64,000 bases of DNA from Sporosarcina sp. FSL K6-3457 (GCF_038007285.1 NZ_JBBOWX010000001.1:4047501-4111500), one strand, 5' to 3'; positions 16,974-25,872 are shown, counted from the stretch's first letter. Numbers and translations are program-made. Notes: generated from the sequence alone by a model not told the origin.

Positions 16974-18263
16974 TTGGAGATTGGACAGCTTATACGAATG
17001 GAACGGCTGAAACAGAACATGAAGCAGGAAACTCTAGCTTATAACATTTGTTCTACTTCGCATTTGAGTAAAATTGAACACGGTACAACAGCTCCTAGTG
17101 ACTTTGTTCAACAGCAACTTCTGCAAAGATTGAATATCTCGCTTGAAAGTACGGTAAACAACTCATCCCCTGCACAATTCATACAGTTTCGTGAACACTT
17201 TCAAGGTGTCATTAATCGACGTGATAAACTAGCTGCGGAGTCACTTTGCCGGGAAATCCAGCACTATATGGAAACACATCCACTCTATGACTACAGATTT
17301 GACTTGTTGCTAATGGAAAATCGCTTGCTGTTAATGACTTCAACTGATGTACTAGCTATCAAGGGGAGCCTAGATATTTGGGTAGCCACAAAAAATGAAC
17401 TATCGAATAATCAGCAATTCCACCTATACATAATCCAAGGGATTATTGCCTATAAAGAAAATCGTTTTACAAATGCGCTGACTATATTCAAAGATGCCTA
17501 TAAATTATCACAAGAATCTCGGATGGAAGATTGGGAAATGGCAGAGCTTCACTACGTGTTAAGCCTCGCAGCCTTATCCGATTACCGCTACATTTTGGCG
17601 ATTGACCATACGCAGGAGGCTATTGTCTATTTCAATACACACATGCTAGCAAAACGTTCCATCGAGGCTTTACTCATTCTTGGAATTGCTCAAAAGCATA
17701 GCGGGGATGTGGAGGATGCACTTGTAACGTTTAAACGCGCAAAAGAGATCATGCGAAATACGGAGATCTCTACGTTTAGTGGAGTCATTGAACAGAATCT
17801 TGGCACCTGTTATTCACTATTAGGAAATAGTGAGCGCTCTTTGCATCATTTCAATCAAAGCATTCACGCAAATGATACGTCCGAAAACCAGGTCATTACT
17901 ATTTTATCTATTGTAAAAGAGTATAAAAAAATAGACGATATCGAAACTGCAAAAGAGTGGGTACAAAAAGGAATGACTTTACTCGAACAACTGCCTAAGC
18001 ACAATGAAAATCCTTACAACCATCATTTCGCAATTTACAAAGCACTGTTATTTAATGAAAACAATCTTGTTGCTATCTTCAAACCTGCGCTTCACTTTTT
18101 TGAAGAGAAGCAAAATTACTATCGCTGTTTTGTGTACTGCAATATTCTAGCTGAAAAATTAGCGCAGAGGAACCAATTCAAATTAGCGACCACCTTTTAT
18201 CAAAAAGGATTTGAATACCATTTAACACATCGAAAAGTAAAACAATGGGAGGAATTAACATGA
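16974..18263 (+). CDS. NprR/PlcR-like (RNPP) quorum-sensing regulator
   Basis: A 429-residue protein with an N-terminal Xre-type helix-turn-helix (IGQLIRMERLKQNMKQETLA through SHLSKIEHGTTAPSD, residues 2-44). About 350 residues of TPR-like helical repeats follow, for example ALLILGIAQKHSGDVEDAL and GTCYSLLGNSERSLHHFNQS. Length and layout match NprR, which binds a re-imported peptide through its TPRs and then activates target genes. The start is TTG at 16974 with GGTGGTG upstream. The last codons overlap the start of a small exported-peptide gene (ATGA), the hallmark of RNPP pairs. It is divergent from the candidate RiPP precursor and is its most likely regulator. Confidence 0.85.
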   Translation: MEIGQLIRMERLKQNMKQETLAYNICSTSHLSKIEHGTTAPSDFVQQQLLQRLNISLESTVNNSSPAQFIQFREHFQGVINRRDKLAAESLCREIQHYMETHPLYDYRFDLLLMENRLLLMTSTDVLAIKGSLDIWVATKNELSNNQQFHLYIIQGIIAYKENRFTNALTIFKDAYKLSQESRMEDWEMAELHYVLSLAALSDYRYILAIDHTQEAIVYFNTHMLAKRSIEALLILGIAQKHSGDVEDALVTFKRAKEIMRNTEISTFSGVIEQNLGTCYSLLGNSERSLHHFNQSIHANDTSENQVITILSIVKEYKKIDDIETAKEWVQKGMTLLEQLPKHNENPYNHHFAIYKALLFNENNLVAIFKPALHFFEEKQNYYRCFVYCNILAEKLAQRNQFKLATTFYQKGFEYHLTHRKVKQWEELT

Positions 18264-18391
18264 AAAGTGTCTTATTAGTTTTTGCATGCCTATTGGGCTT
18301 TGTCGTATCTACTACTTTTTTAGGAAATGACATGGCTGACGACGCAAAACCTGAAATCACATCTATCAATCCAGCAGATAACTCTATCTAA
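18260..18391 (+). CDS. NprX-like secreted signalling peptide precursor, 43 residues
   Basis: A small gene overlapping the regulator stop codon by 4 bases, with GGAGG in the regulator's last codons as ribosome site. It encodes a Sec-type signal (MKSVLLVFACLLGFVVSTTF) followed by LGNDMADDAKPEITSINPAD and a short end. The stretch AKPEITS resembles SKPDIVG, the active heptapeptide of Bacillus NprX, at the same relative place. The likely path is export, trimming outside the cell, re-import by an oligopeptide permease and binding to the adjacent regulator. The exact mature peptide is inferred. Confidence 0.75.
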   Translation: MKSVLLVFACLLGFVVSTTFLGNDMADDAKPEITSINPADNSI

Positions 18392-18397
18392 TCAACT

Positions 18398-18449
18398 AAA
18401 CCACTGCTATCTCATTTGAACTTTTAAATGAGATAGCAGTGGTTTTTTA
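18398..18449 (+). terminator. Intrinsic terminator after the signalling-peptide gene
   Basis: A long hairpin with arms ACCACTGCTATCTCATTT and AAATGAGATAGCAGTGGT, followed by TTTTTT. It ends the regulator/peptide transcript and may also serve the convergent nrdG gene. The remaining ~80 bases to 18529 hold nothing evident. Confidence 0.9.
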
Positions 18450-18528
18450 TTATAATCACCCAGCTTATTTCAGCATCTACAACACAATCCTTCGTGAATT
18501 CCCCCTTTAACATGGGACTCCGCTTATT

Positions 18529-18978
18529 TTAGCTAAGGTAGATAACTCGTTGATTTCGACTTCCTCTAAACGTAAGCGACAAATCTCTTTCCTTCAATAC
18601 AAAACGACCATCCACAAGGACATCGCAGTAGCTTAATAACTCCCTTTTATACGGGTCTGTAGAAGTCAATATTTCTTCATGCGTAAAGCCACTATACGCC
18701 CAAATATTTTTACCCATTTCTTTAATCTTTCTCGCTAGCTCACTAACCTCTTTTGCTTGAATAAAAGGCTCACCGCCGGACAACGTAACATTGGTCATGG
18801 GATTACTTTGAATTTCCAGCAAGATTTCATCCAACGACATCTCAACACCATTCGACATTTTCCAGCTAGCAGGATTATGGCACCCTACACAGCCATGCGG
18901 ACAGCCTGCAAAAAAGATAACCGTTCGCAAACCCTCTCCATCGACAACAGAATCGTGGAGGATATTCATAACCTTCAT
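18529..18978 (-). CDS. nrdG: Anaerobic ribonucleotide reductase activating protein (radical SAM)
   Basis: A 149-residue radical-SAM activase. FAGCPHGCVGCHNP (24-37) holds the C-x3-C-x2-C cluster ligands, and VTLSGGEPF the GGE motif contacting SAM methionine. It generates the glycyl radical on NrdD using a 4Fe-4S cluster and reductant in the anaerobic cytoplasm. Its start overlaps the nrdD stop by 4 bases, so both proteins are made from one transcript. Length is typical for small NrdG. Confidence 0.95.
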   Translation of the reverse strand: MKVMNILHDSVVDGEGLRTVIFFAGCPHGCVGCHNPASWKMSNGVEMSLDEILLEIQSNPMTNVTLSGGEPFIQAKEVSELARKIKEMGKNIWAYSGFTHEEILTSTDPYKRELLSYCDVLVDGRFVLKERDLSLTFRGSRNQRVIYLS

Positions 18979-20846
18979 TGGTGACGCACGCGCTGGCTTT
19001 CTTCACTAGATTTCGCGGAATTCCATTTGCTCATATCCCCAACAAGATAACCCGTAATGCGTCGAATTCGTTCAATGTACTGCTCATCTGCATTATGGCA
19101 ATTAGGGCATTCTACATCGATAATGCCTGTATGCCCGCAGCATTTACAGCGGTCAACGGGATGATTAATGGAACCGTAGCCCATATTTTCAGCGGCCATC
19201 GCCTTCACAATCGTATCGAGTGCCGCAATATTTTTAGAAACATCGCCATCACATTCAATATACGAAATATGTCCCGCATTGCAAAGTCCATGGAAAGGAC
19301 CTTCCTTTTTTATCTTTTCAATCGCTTTCAATTGATAATAGACAGGAATATGAAAGGAATTCGTATAATAGCTTCTATCTGTAATGCCTGTCAGTTTACC
19401 AAATTTCTTTTGATCTTGCCGTGTGAATTTCCCCGATAAGCCTTCCGCGGGAGTTGCGACTAACGTGAAATTTAAATCATGCTCCTCAGCCGCCCAATCC
19501 ATCTTCTCACGCATAAAGCGAATAATGGACAGACCAGCTTCATAAGCCTCTTCACTTTCCCCATGATGCTGTCCCAGCATCGCAACTAATGCCTCTGCTA
19601 GCCCAATAAAACCGACACTTAGTGTACCCTCCTTGAGAACTTCCTCTAACGTTTCCTCTGCTAATAATTCCGTACCATTTTTCCAAACACCTTGAGCATA
19701 TAAAAATGGGAAATGCTGCGCTTTTTTCTTTATTTGAAACTGATAGCGATCTACTAATTGCTGAATGGCTACGTCCATATAATAATCTAATTTACCAACA
19801 AACGATTCATAACTACTAGTGGTTAGTGCGATTTTCACTAGGTTAATAGATGTAAAGGACAAGTTCCCACGGCCGATACTATTTTCTTCCCCATGCAAAT
19901 TAGCCATTACTCTCGTTCTGCACCCCATATAAGCGACTTCTGATTCAGGTGAACCATCATAGAACGGTAAGTTAAACGTTGAATCGATAAAGCTAAAATT
20001 CGGAAAAAGTCTTTTCGCTGTTGTTTCCAAAGCCAGTTGATATAAATCATAATTAGGTTCATCATTATCAAAATTAACGCCTTTTTTCATTTTAAAAACT
20101 TGAATTGGAAAAATAGGCGTTTCTCCTTTTCCTAAGCCAGCCTGCGTCGCCAATAAAATATTTTTAATAACCATTCTTCCTTCACGCGAGCAATCCGTTC
20201 CGTAGTTAATGGAAACGAATGGAACCTGACCGCCACCCCGACTATGCATACTATTGCAATTGTGGATAAATGCCTCGCAGGCCTGGTACACATCTCGGTC
20301 CGTTTCCTGCCAAGCTAGTTCAATTTTTTCCTCGTCTGTTAAGGTAGTTGGGTAAGCTGCTATCCGCTTGTTATTTTTCTGAAACGTTTTTTGAACATAA
20401 GGCGCCAAATCCACATCGAACATCGGATAGCTTTGACCACCATGCTGCATATTTTGATTGGACTGGAAAACAATAGAGGCCAAAGCCATCGCACTGCTGA
20501 TATCATTGGGCTCTCTCATATGTCCATGTCCCGTATTAAAGCCACTCTTTAAAATAGATCCTAAAGGGATTTGACAGCATGTTGTCGTTCCCGTTGCCAT
20601 AAAATCCAAATCATGAGGATGAAGATAATTTTCTTCGATTGCTTGTTTAACTATAGGGCGCAGCAAAAATTCCATTGCATAATGCTTGCTGCCTTCCGAT
20701 GCAAATTTGCCCATTTGCCCCATAGGTGTTTTGCCATCTACATTGGCATTTTCCTGAAGGAGATCTTGATTCTCAGCCTCAACAATGTCTGCAAATGCGG
20801 CCAGTAATGCTGTAGCTGATGACTTTTCCAGTGTTAGGTTGTCCAT
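18975..20846 (-). CDS. nrdD: Anaerobic (class III) ribonucleoside-triphosphate reductase
   Basis: A 623-residue glycyl-radical enzyme reducing ribonucleotides to deoxyribonucleotides without oxygen. Recognisable parts are GTTTCCQIPLGSILKSGFNTGHG (about 86-108), SRGGGQVPFVSINYGTD (about 203-219), the C-terminal zinc ribbon CKCCGH...CPNCH and the radical glycine loop RITGYLVGDMSKWN. It lacks an obvious full N-terminal ATP-cone, as in the shorter NrdD group. nrdG follows directly. An Fnr-type palindrome and repeated NrdR-like sites lie upstream, fitting oxygen and dNTP control. Confidence 0.95.
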   Translation of the reverse strand: MDNLTLEKSSATALLAAFADIVEAENQDLLQENANVDGKTPMGQMGKFASEGSKHYAMEFLLRPIVKQAIEENYLHPHDLDFMATGTTTCCQIPLGSILKSGFNTGHGHMREPNDISSAMALASIVFQSNQNMQHGGQSYPMFDVDLAPYVQKTFQKNNKRIAAYPTTLTDEEKIELAWQETDRDVYQACEAFIHNCNSMHSRGGGQVPFVSINYGTDCSREGRMVIKNILLATQAGLGKGETPIFPIQVFKMKKGVNFDNDEPNYDLYQLALETTAKRLFPNFSFIDSTFNLPFYDGSPESEVAYMGCRTRVMANLHGEENSIGRGNLSFTSINLVKIALTTSSYESFVGKLDYYMDVAIQQLVDRYQFQIKKKAQHFPFLYAQGVWKNGTELLAEETLEEVLKEGTLSVGFIGLAEALVAMLGQHHGESEEAYEAGLSIIRFMREKMDWAAEEHDLNFTLVATPAEGLSGKFTRQDQKKFGKLTGITDRSYYTNSFHIPVYYQLKAIEKIKKEGPFHGLCNAGHISYIECDGDVSKNIAALDTIVKAMAAENMGYGSINHPVDRCKCCGHTGIIDVECPNCHNADEQYIERIRRITGYLVGDMSKWNSAKSSEESQRVRHQ

Positions 20847-20905
20847 GCTATTCCTCCTGTTCTTTTTTCACTTCTACAAATAGTTATTATCCTACAGTTC
20901 AAATC

Positions 20906-20947
20906 AATATGTAGTGATTAAAATCACAAATTACATCTATATGTAGT
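20906..20947 (-). promoter_or_regulatory. Fnr-type box flanked by two NrdR-like sites upstream of nrdD
   Basis: AGTGA-6-TCACA at 20913-20928 matches the Fnr palindrome TGTGA-6-TCACA of Bacillus at nine of ten positions. It is flanked by ATATGTAG at 20907-20914 and again at 20939-20946, a spacing of 32 bases, about three helical turns, as for tandem NrdR boxes. The second is part of the palindrome TACAT-4-ATGTA. Both regulators are biologically sensible for nrdDG; binding is inferred. Confidence 0.6.
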
Positions 20948-21087
20948 TTTCCGCGTAATTAAATACCAATTAAATGGAAATAAACGTAGAATGGAACAAT
21001 CTTCTTACCCATTTTTCGATTAGCATCTCAGAACACGGGCATAGTAAGATGATTCAAAAATACAAGGACAAGGAGATGACAATTCCT

Positions 21088-21219
21088 ATGAACAAAATAG
21101 CGATGACGGCACTTGGACTTGGCGCGGCCTATTTAATGAGAAATAAAGGAGCCAGAGACAAATTGATGAAGCAATTTGAATCACTCGCACCAAAAAGTGG
21201 CATGCAAAAAAATTCTTAA
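21088..21219 (+). CDS. YrzQ/DUF3918-like small protein
   Basis: A 43-residue protein starting MNKIAMTALGLGAAYLMRNK and ending in a lysine-rich tail. One hydrophobic helix is followed by a basic amphipathic segment (ARDKLMKQFESL), as in the YrzQ family (DUF3918) of Bacillales, function unknown. ATG 21088 lies 12 bases after AAGGAG; the in-frame ATG at 21076 touches the ribosome site and is less likely. It is monocistronic with its own terminator. Confidence 0.7.
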   Translation: MNKIAMTALGLGAAYLMRNKGARDKLMKQFESLAPKSGMQKNS

Positions 21220-21226
21220 AGTAACT

Positions 21227-21264
21227 AAAAAGTCGGCAGCCCGCATTTAGGGTGCCGACTTTTT
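21227..21264. terminator. Bidirectional terminator between yrzQ-like gene and tatC
   Basis: Arms AAAAAGTCGGCA and TGCCGACTTTTT around an AT-containing loop, with A and T runs on both sides. It ends the plus-strand small gene and overlaps the tatC stop codon. Confidence 0.85.
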
Positions 21265-22108
21265 ATAAGGTTTCATTCGCAACCGCACTCCGTCGCTCTA
21301 CATACATTACGATATAAATACTCGCTTCATACAACAATGCCATCGGAATAAGCACAAGGAGCTGACTGACAAAATCAGGCGGTGTAATTAAAGCCGAAAC
21401 AATCGCAATCGCAAGATACGACCACTTACGGACTTTTCTCATGGATTCTGCAGTGAGTAAGCCAATTGTTGCCAAAAACAGCGCAACAATGGGGAGCTCA
21501 AATAATAGACCAATGGGCATCGTTGTCATCAGCAGAAAACCGATATATTCCTGTGCTGATACCATCACATTGAAATTGACCGCTCCAAGTGCAACGAGAA
21601 ATTGATAACTGAGTGGATTGACAACAAGATAACCGAATGACACGCCTATAAGGAAGAGCAGTAGCATGATTGGGGAATATAAACTCAGAAATCGACTTTC
21701 TCGTTCGTTCAATCCCGGCTCTACGAATTGCCAAAGAAAGTGGCTAAGGAATGGCAATGTTAACCCAAAGGCCAAAGCTGTTGAAATGGACATATAAAAT
21801 TTTACAACTTCCAGCGGACCAAGAATAATTAGCTCATGGCCCCTAGTGACATAAGGAAACCAGAAATTGATGGTCGAAAAGATTACGATAAGAAAGAACA
21901 GAAAAACAGCTGCACCTTTAACTAGCTGCTTCCTCAAATCGGTCAGATGATCGACTAGCGAGGGGTTGCTGTTCAAATCCAGTTCGGGTTCTTCATGCAC
22001 TACTTCGACAACACTTTCTTTTACTTCAACCAATTTTTCCTGCTTCTCAACAACGACTTTATCCAATGGACTTAAAATTTTCCGATTATGGTCGCCATAA
22101 GGATCCAT
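21263..22108 (-). CDS. tatC: Sec-independent translocase TatC with N-terminal extension
   Basis: A 281-residue TatC. The canonical start SLVDHLTDLRKQLV appears only at about residue 50, preceded by a charged, V/E-rich cytoplasmic extension not usual in TatC. Six membrane helices follow. FLWQFVEPGLNERESRFLSLYS (about 134-155) contains the conserved loop with the signal-peptide-binding Glu. It lies 8 bases after tatA and 22 bases of spacer separate tatA from a dehydrogenase gene, whose partner has a twin-arginine signal, so this looks like a dedicated two-component TatAC system. Confidence 0.9.
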   Translation of the reverse strand: MDPYGDHNRKILSPLDKVVVEKQEKLVEVKESVVEVVHEEPELDLNSNPSLVDHLTDLRKQLVKGAAVFLFFLIVIFSTINFWFPYVTRGHELIILGPLEVVKFYMSISTALAFGLTLPFLSHFLWQFVEPGLNERESRFLSLYSPIMLLLFLIGVSFGYLVVNPLSYQFLVALGAVNFNVMVSAQEYIGFLLMTTMPIGLLFELPIVALFLATIGLLTAESMRKVRKWSYLAIAIVSALITPPDFVSQLLVLIPMALLYEASIYIVMYVERRSAVANETL

Positions 22109-22116
22109 GCCATCAC

Positions 22117-22317
22117 CTACTTATCGATGCGCTTTTTTTCTAAGTCCTTCGAGGCTAGCTCATCATCCTCCATAATATCCCGTGCGGACCTTTTAAATTC
22201 TGCGAGCGTTTTACCAACCGCCGCACCCACTTCCGGCAGCTTTCTCGGCCCAAACAAGATGAGAACAATCACAAGGATGATAATTAAACCAGGTACACCG
22301 ATACTTGCTAAACTCAT
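22117..22317 (-). CDS. tatA: Sec-independent translocase TatA
   Basis: A 66-residue TatA. The N-terminal membrane helix ([18 protein letters not shown]) is followed by the F-G-P-R-K-L-P-E hinge and an amphipathic helix [17 protein letters not shown], then an acidic/basic tail. TatA oligomers form the passage for folded proteins selected by TatC. No separate TatB is present, as usual in Bacillales where TatA is bifunctional. Confidence 0.95.
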   Translation of the reverse strand: MSLASIGVPGLIIILVIVLILFGPRKLPEVGAAVGKTLAEFKRSARDIMEDDELASKDLEKKRIDK

Positions 22318-22338
22318 TTCGAATGTCTCCTTTCATAC

Positions 22339-24051
22339 TTATACGAGTGAACCGCCATTTTTACTGTAGCTGATAATTCCTTCCGCTGCTCGATAAGCAA
22401 GTGCACCAACCGTTCCCGTTGGATTGTAACCACTATTATGCGCGAAGTTTCCAGCGCCTACTACAAAGAGATTATCGGCATTCCAATGCTGTAAATAATT
22501 GTTGACGACACTGTTATCGGGGCTTGCCCCCATAATTGTTCCCCCTGTGTTATGTGTTGTCTGATAAGGAACGATATCGTAGTTTGTAATGGGACTTCCC
22601 GGCATCACCGTCTTTGCACCCATTTCCTTCATAATAGCGCTCGTCTTTTCCGTGATATACTTGTGTAAATTTCGGTCTTGGTCGGTGAAATTGTACGTCA
22701 ACTGGAGTAGCGGCACACCATACGCATCCTTATAATCAGGGTCAAGTGACATAAAATTTTCCTTATGAGGCATCGATGCACCTTCTGTTGAAACATTCAG
22801 CGTTCTTGTATAGTTATAAATCGAGGCTTTCTTAAATTCAGCTCCCCATGTAGGCGTATCAGGTGGGATTGGGTTTGTCTGAATTGGACGAGTACCTGTC
22901 TGAGTCATCGAAATACTTCCCCCATGAATGAAATCTAAATCACTATGGTCAAAGTTATCCCCATTGAGATCGTCAATGGTCATACCAAGGGACCCAGCCC
23001 CCATAAAAACGTTCATCTGCTCATCAAAAAAACCTGTAGCACCCGGGAGAACCTGGTAGGCGTAGTTTTTGCCAAGAGTCCCTTTTTGCGTCTCGGGATT
23101 ATACTGCTCTCCAATGCCTGACACCATTAACAGCTTTGCGTTATTCATGACATAACTCGTGAGCACAACAACTTCCGCTGGTTGTATATATTCTTCTCCC
23201 GTTTGGGTGTCAATATACTTTACACCTGTCACTTTATCGCCCTGCTTCATAACTTCCACAACATTCGCATGGAAACGAATATCAAAATTCCCTGTTTTTC
23301 TTGCCGTAGGAATGACCGTTATTTCCGGTGACGTCTTCGCACCATATTCACACCCGAATCGTTCGCAAAACCCACAATATTGGCATCCTGCTATAGATTC
23401 GCCATCAGGATTTGTATAAGCCTCCGACAAATTTGCCGATGGTAGCATAAAAGGCGTATATCCTAGGTTACTGGTCGCCGTTTCAAACTTCTTCAAGATA
23501 GGTGTTTTTTTCATAGCGGGTGTTGGATAGGGGGAAGAGCGTTTTCCTGCGAATGGATTTTTATCCTCCCCCGATAAGCCAGCTGTCTTTTCGAATTTGT
23601 CGAAATAAGGCTCCAGTTCATCGTACGTAATGCCCCAATCTTGAAGCTGATAGTCAGCTGATAGCTTGTTTTTGCCATATTTTTTATCCGTCATCGATTT
23701 TATTTCAAAATCATACGGTAAAAAGCGCCATGTTTGACCGTTCCAATGCGTGCCTGCACCACCAAGTCCTTCACCAAGTAGAAAAGACCCCATTTGCCGC
23801 ATTGGTAATGCTCGCATCTTTCGATGATTTCTAAAAGTAATGGTCTCTTTTGATAAATCCTGCATTAAATCATAGCGCATGGCATATCGATATTCATCAT
23901 GCACCATTAAAAAGTCGGCTGTGTTACGGTCTTTACCCCGTTCTAATCCGACGACCTTCAGTCCCGCTTTTGCACATTCAGCAGCAATAATACCGCCTGT
24001 CCAGCCGACGCCAACCGTCACGATGTCTACCTTATCCAATGTTGTGGCCAT
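22339..24051 (-). CDS. GMC oxidoreductase, gluconate 2-dehydrogenase-like flavoprotein subunit
   Basis: A 570-residue FAD enzyme. The dinucleotide fold starts VDIVTVGVGWTGGIIAAECA (8-27) with an acidic end in LERG. GEGLGGAGTHWNG is the GMC FAD loop, GCQYCGFCERFGC (about 222-234) a cysteine-rich segment typical of gluconate dehydrogenase-type GMC enzymes, and HNTGGTIMG plus NPTGTVGALAYRAA the C-terminal active-site part. It has no signal of its own, so it would be carried out with the Tat-signal partner encoded just upstream. It probably oxidises a sugar acid or polyol and feeds the respiratory chain; no cytochrome c subunit is nearby. The substrate is not provable. Confidence 0.85.
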   Translation of the reverse strand: MATTLDKVDIVTVGVGWTGGIIAAECAKAGLKVVGLERGKDRNTADFLMVHDEYRYAMRYDLMQDLSKETITFRNHRKMRALPMRQMGSFLLGEGLGGAGTHWNGQTWRFLPYDFEIKSMTDKKYGKNKLSADYQLQDWGITYDELEPYFDKFEKTAGLSGEDKNPFAGKRSSPYPTPAMKKTPILKKFETATSNLGYTPFMLPSANLSEAYTNPDGESIAGCQYCGFCERFGCEYGAKTSPEITVIPTARKTGNFDIRFHANVVEVMKQGDKVTGVKYIDTQTGEEYIQPAEVVVLTSYVMNNAKLLMVSGIGEQYNPETQKGTLGKNYAYQVLPGATGFFDEQMNVFMGAGSLGMTIDDLNGDNFDHSDLDFIHGGSISMTQTGTRPIQTNPIPPDTPTWGAEFKKASIYNYTRTLNVSTEGASMPHKENFMSLDPDYKDAYGVPLLQLTYNFTDQDRNLHKYITEKTSAIMKEMGAKTVMPGSPITNYDIVPYQTTHNTGGTIMGASPDNSVVNNYLQHWNADNLFVVGAGNFAHNSGYNPTGTVGALAYRAAEGIISYSKNGGSLV

Positions 24052-24064
24052 TTGTGATTCCCCC

Positions 24065-24823
24065 TTAATGTTCCATACTGCTTAATGATTTTGGTTCATA
24101 TTTCACAAACTGATCATTTTCAATTTCGGCGATATACGTCATTTGATTCCCCGGAAACTCCTTCATGCGCCAAGCATCCATATTCACATTGCCGTTATAA
24201 ATCGGATCCGCATAGGCGCCTTCCAATGTTGCCTGCCTCAGAAGCTTGAAGAAAAATTCTGAGGATACCCCTTTCATATCGACTTCATTTTTTTGAAATG
24301 CTGTAATGATTTCATCCATTTGTTGTCCCTCAAGGTCGACAAAGTTTTTCTCAAACCGTCCCTTCGCCTCCTCATCCATTCTGACCATCCCTTGCCTGAA
24401 AATCTCCGCCCGTGTCAGCCTACTTTGATAGCCTTGCGTCGATTCACCTGCAAAAAAGGGACCTTGCATATACTCTTTCACATTGCTCCCGTAGTTTCCG
24501 GCTAGTTGATTGTCGATAAAATACGGAACGCCCAATCCAATAGCACCCGGTCCAAGGTCATCTTCCGGGAATATCCGTTCAACCGCCTGAGCCAGTACAT
24601 TGAATTCAGCCATATTCGTGAAGAACATTAAGCCGCGATTGTTAACAGCTACTGGCTCACCATCCGCCCCTTTATGTCCCCCTGTTCCCGCAACTTGACC
24701 TTCCTTTTTGACGTTATAACCAACAAGTCCACCAATGAGCCCCCCTCCTACGAGAGCCCCCGTCGCAATCCCAGTTGTCTTTAGGAAATCCCGCCTCGAC
24801 AACCCCTTCTTATCTTCTGTCAT
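24065..24823 (-). CDS. Gluconate 2-dehydrogenase subunit 3-like protein with Tat signal
   Basis: A 252-residue protein starting MTEDKKGLSRRDFLKTTGIA, a clear twin-arginine signal (S-R-R-D-F-L-K) followed by a glycine/alanine hydrophobic stretch. The mature part contains FNVLAQAVERIFPEDDLGPGA, the characteristic start of gluconate 2-dehydrogenase subunit 3. ATG 24823 sits after GGAGGAGG; longer starts upstream lack a site. The order subunit 3, flavoprotein, TatA, TatC on one strand implies an operon in which the flavoprotein is exported by hitch-hiking on this subunit. Confidence 0.88.
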   Translation of the reverse strand: MTEDKKGLSRRDFLKTTGIATGALVGGGLIGGLVGYNVKKEGQVAGTGGHKGADGEPVAVNNRGLMFFTNMAEFNVLAQAVERIFPEDDLGPGAIGLGVPYFIDNQLAGNYGSNVKEYMQGPFFAGESTQGYQSRLTRAEIFRQGMVRMDEEAKGRFEKNFVDLEGQQMDEIITAFQKNEVDMKGVSSEFFFKLLRQATLEGAYADPIYNGNVNMDAWRMKEFPGNQMTYIAEIENDQFVKYEPKSLSSMEH

Positions 24824-25009
24824 GTTCATCCTCCTCCATACAACTACGTATATATAGAACAAAGCATGCCAATGTTAACCAGTTTTCATACCATGTAGGG
24901 CTATTTTGTTGAATTTTTATAGATGAAGCCCATAAAAAAGAAGCCTCCCATTTACGGAAAGCTCCCCATATTCACTCCATAGCCTCTGCCACCAATGCCA
25001 CATCAGCCT

Positions 25010-25231
25010 CTATCTCACCGTCCATTCTCCAAATTTTCTCTTTACCTCTAACTCTAATTCTTCCAACAACATCTCATGGTTCTCTTGGTCTGGCTGCATC
25101 TGGAACCAATTTACTTCACCGTCTTTATAATGACCTTGGTATTCTCTACCATCTAGCGTCAGCTCGAAGTGTAATGTTTCATATTGAGTATCTTCAAACA
25201 ATTCTTTCCGGACATTGAAATTTTCGATCAT
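25010..25231 (-). CDS. Small protein, YheE/DUF5342-like
   Basis: A 73-residue acidic protein starting MIENFNVRKELFED with GGAGG seven bases upstream. The centre LDGREYQGHYKDGEVNWFQ recalls the G-x-x-Y-x-G-x-Y-x-x-G-x-I-x-W pattern of YheE (DUF5342), unknown function. It is cytosolic with no membrane segment. The 190 bases on its downstream side, up to the Tat-signal gene, show no gene. Confidence 0.6.
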   Translation of the reverse strand: MIENFNVRKELFEDTQYETLHFELTLDGREYQGHYKDGEVNWFQMQPDQENHEMLLEELELEVKRKFGEWTVR

Positions 25232-25339
25232 TCTGTTTCCTCCATTCCGATTGCTTGTTTTCTTATTTACTATACCCATTCCTCTTATTTCTTTAACATT
25301 TCCAAGGACTTCATTTATCGATGTGCACAGTGTCCCTTT

Positions 25340-25747
25340 TCAAAAATGTATACCCTCAAATCCAAGGATTGGAACTCGGTCTTCTTCTATTTTTATTTCC
25401 TCTAAAGGAACTTCAATTATGTATTCAAATTTGCCATAAGGACGTACAGCAATCTTTTCTTTCACAAATGGATTGACTGTCACAAGCATAACTTTTTCCG
25501 TTTTTTCATCATACCTAGTCACTGCAAATCGGTACCCCAAAATCATTACATACGGAATAATCTCATACGCATCTTCCAATTCTTCAACTAAAATGGGCTT
25601 GATGAATGCTTGATCACTATTCTTCATCTTTCTAAAACCATATTGCACATCAGTTGGATTCTCTGACCGCAAATAATAGCTTCGCTGATAAGATATAAGT
25701 TCAAACTCCTTACTATCCCATAAAGCAAATCGACCTTTTCGTATCAT
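25340..25747 (-). CDS. Conserved hypothetical protein
   Basis: A 135-residue cytosolic protein starting MIRKGRFALWDSKEFELISY and rich in alternating strands (YEIIPYVMILGYRFAVTRY, KFEYIIEVPLEEIKIEED). Short proteins with a similar N-terminus occur in Bacillus genomes; I know no function. A ribosome site GGGGAGGAG precedes the ATG. It stands alone between the YheE-like and HEPN-CBS genes. Confidence 0.6.
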   Translation of the reverse strand: MIRKGRFALWDSKEFELISYQRSYYLRSENPTDVQYGFRKMKNSDQAFIKPILVEELEDAYEIIPYVMILGYRFAVTRYDEKTEKVMLVTVNPFVKEKIAVRPYGKFEYIIEVPLEEIKIEEDRVPILGFEGIHF

Positions 25748-25872
25748 GCCATCTCCTCCCCACTGTAAAGAACTCTTCTACAATATTATACATAATATTC
25801 GGATTCTTTGATACGAATTTCATTCAAAACATAATTATTACTTTCATAACAAGTGTTCTTCAAAATTCATAC

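Noticed and set aside
18978..19439. 153-codon plus-strand ORF within nrdD
   Set aside because: Lies fully antisense to the conserved nrdD C-terminal coding region and has no ribosome site.
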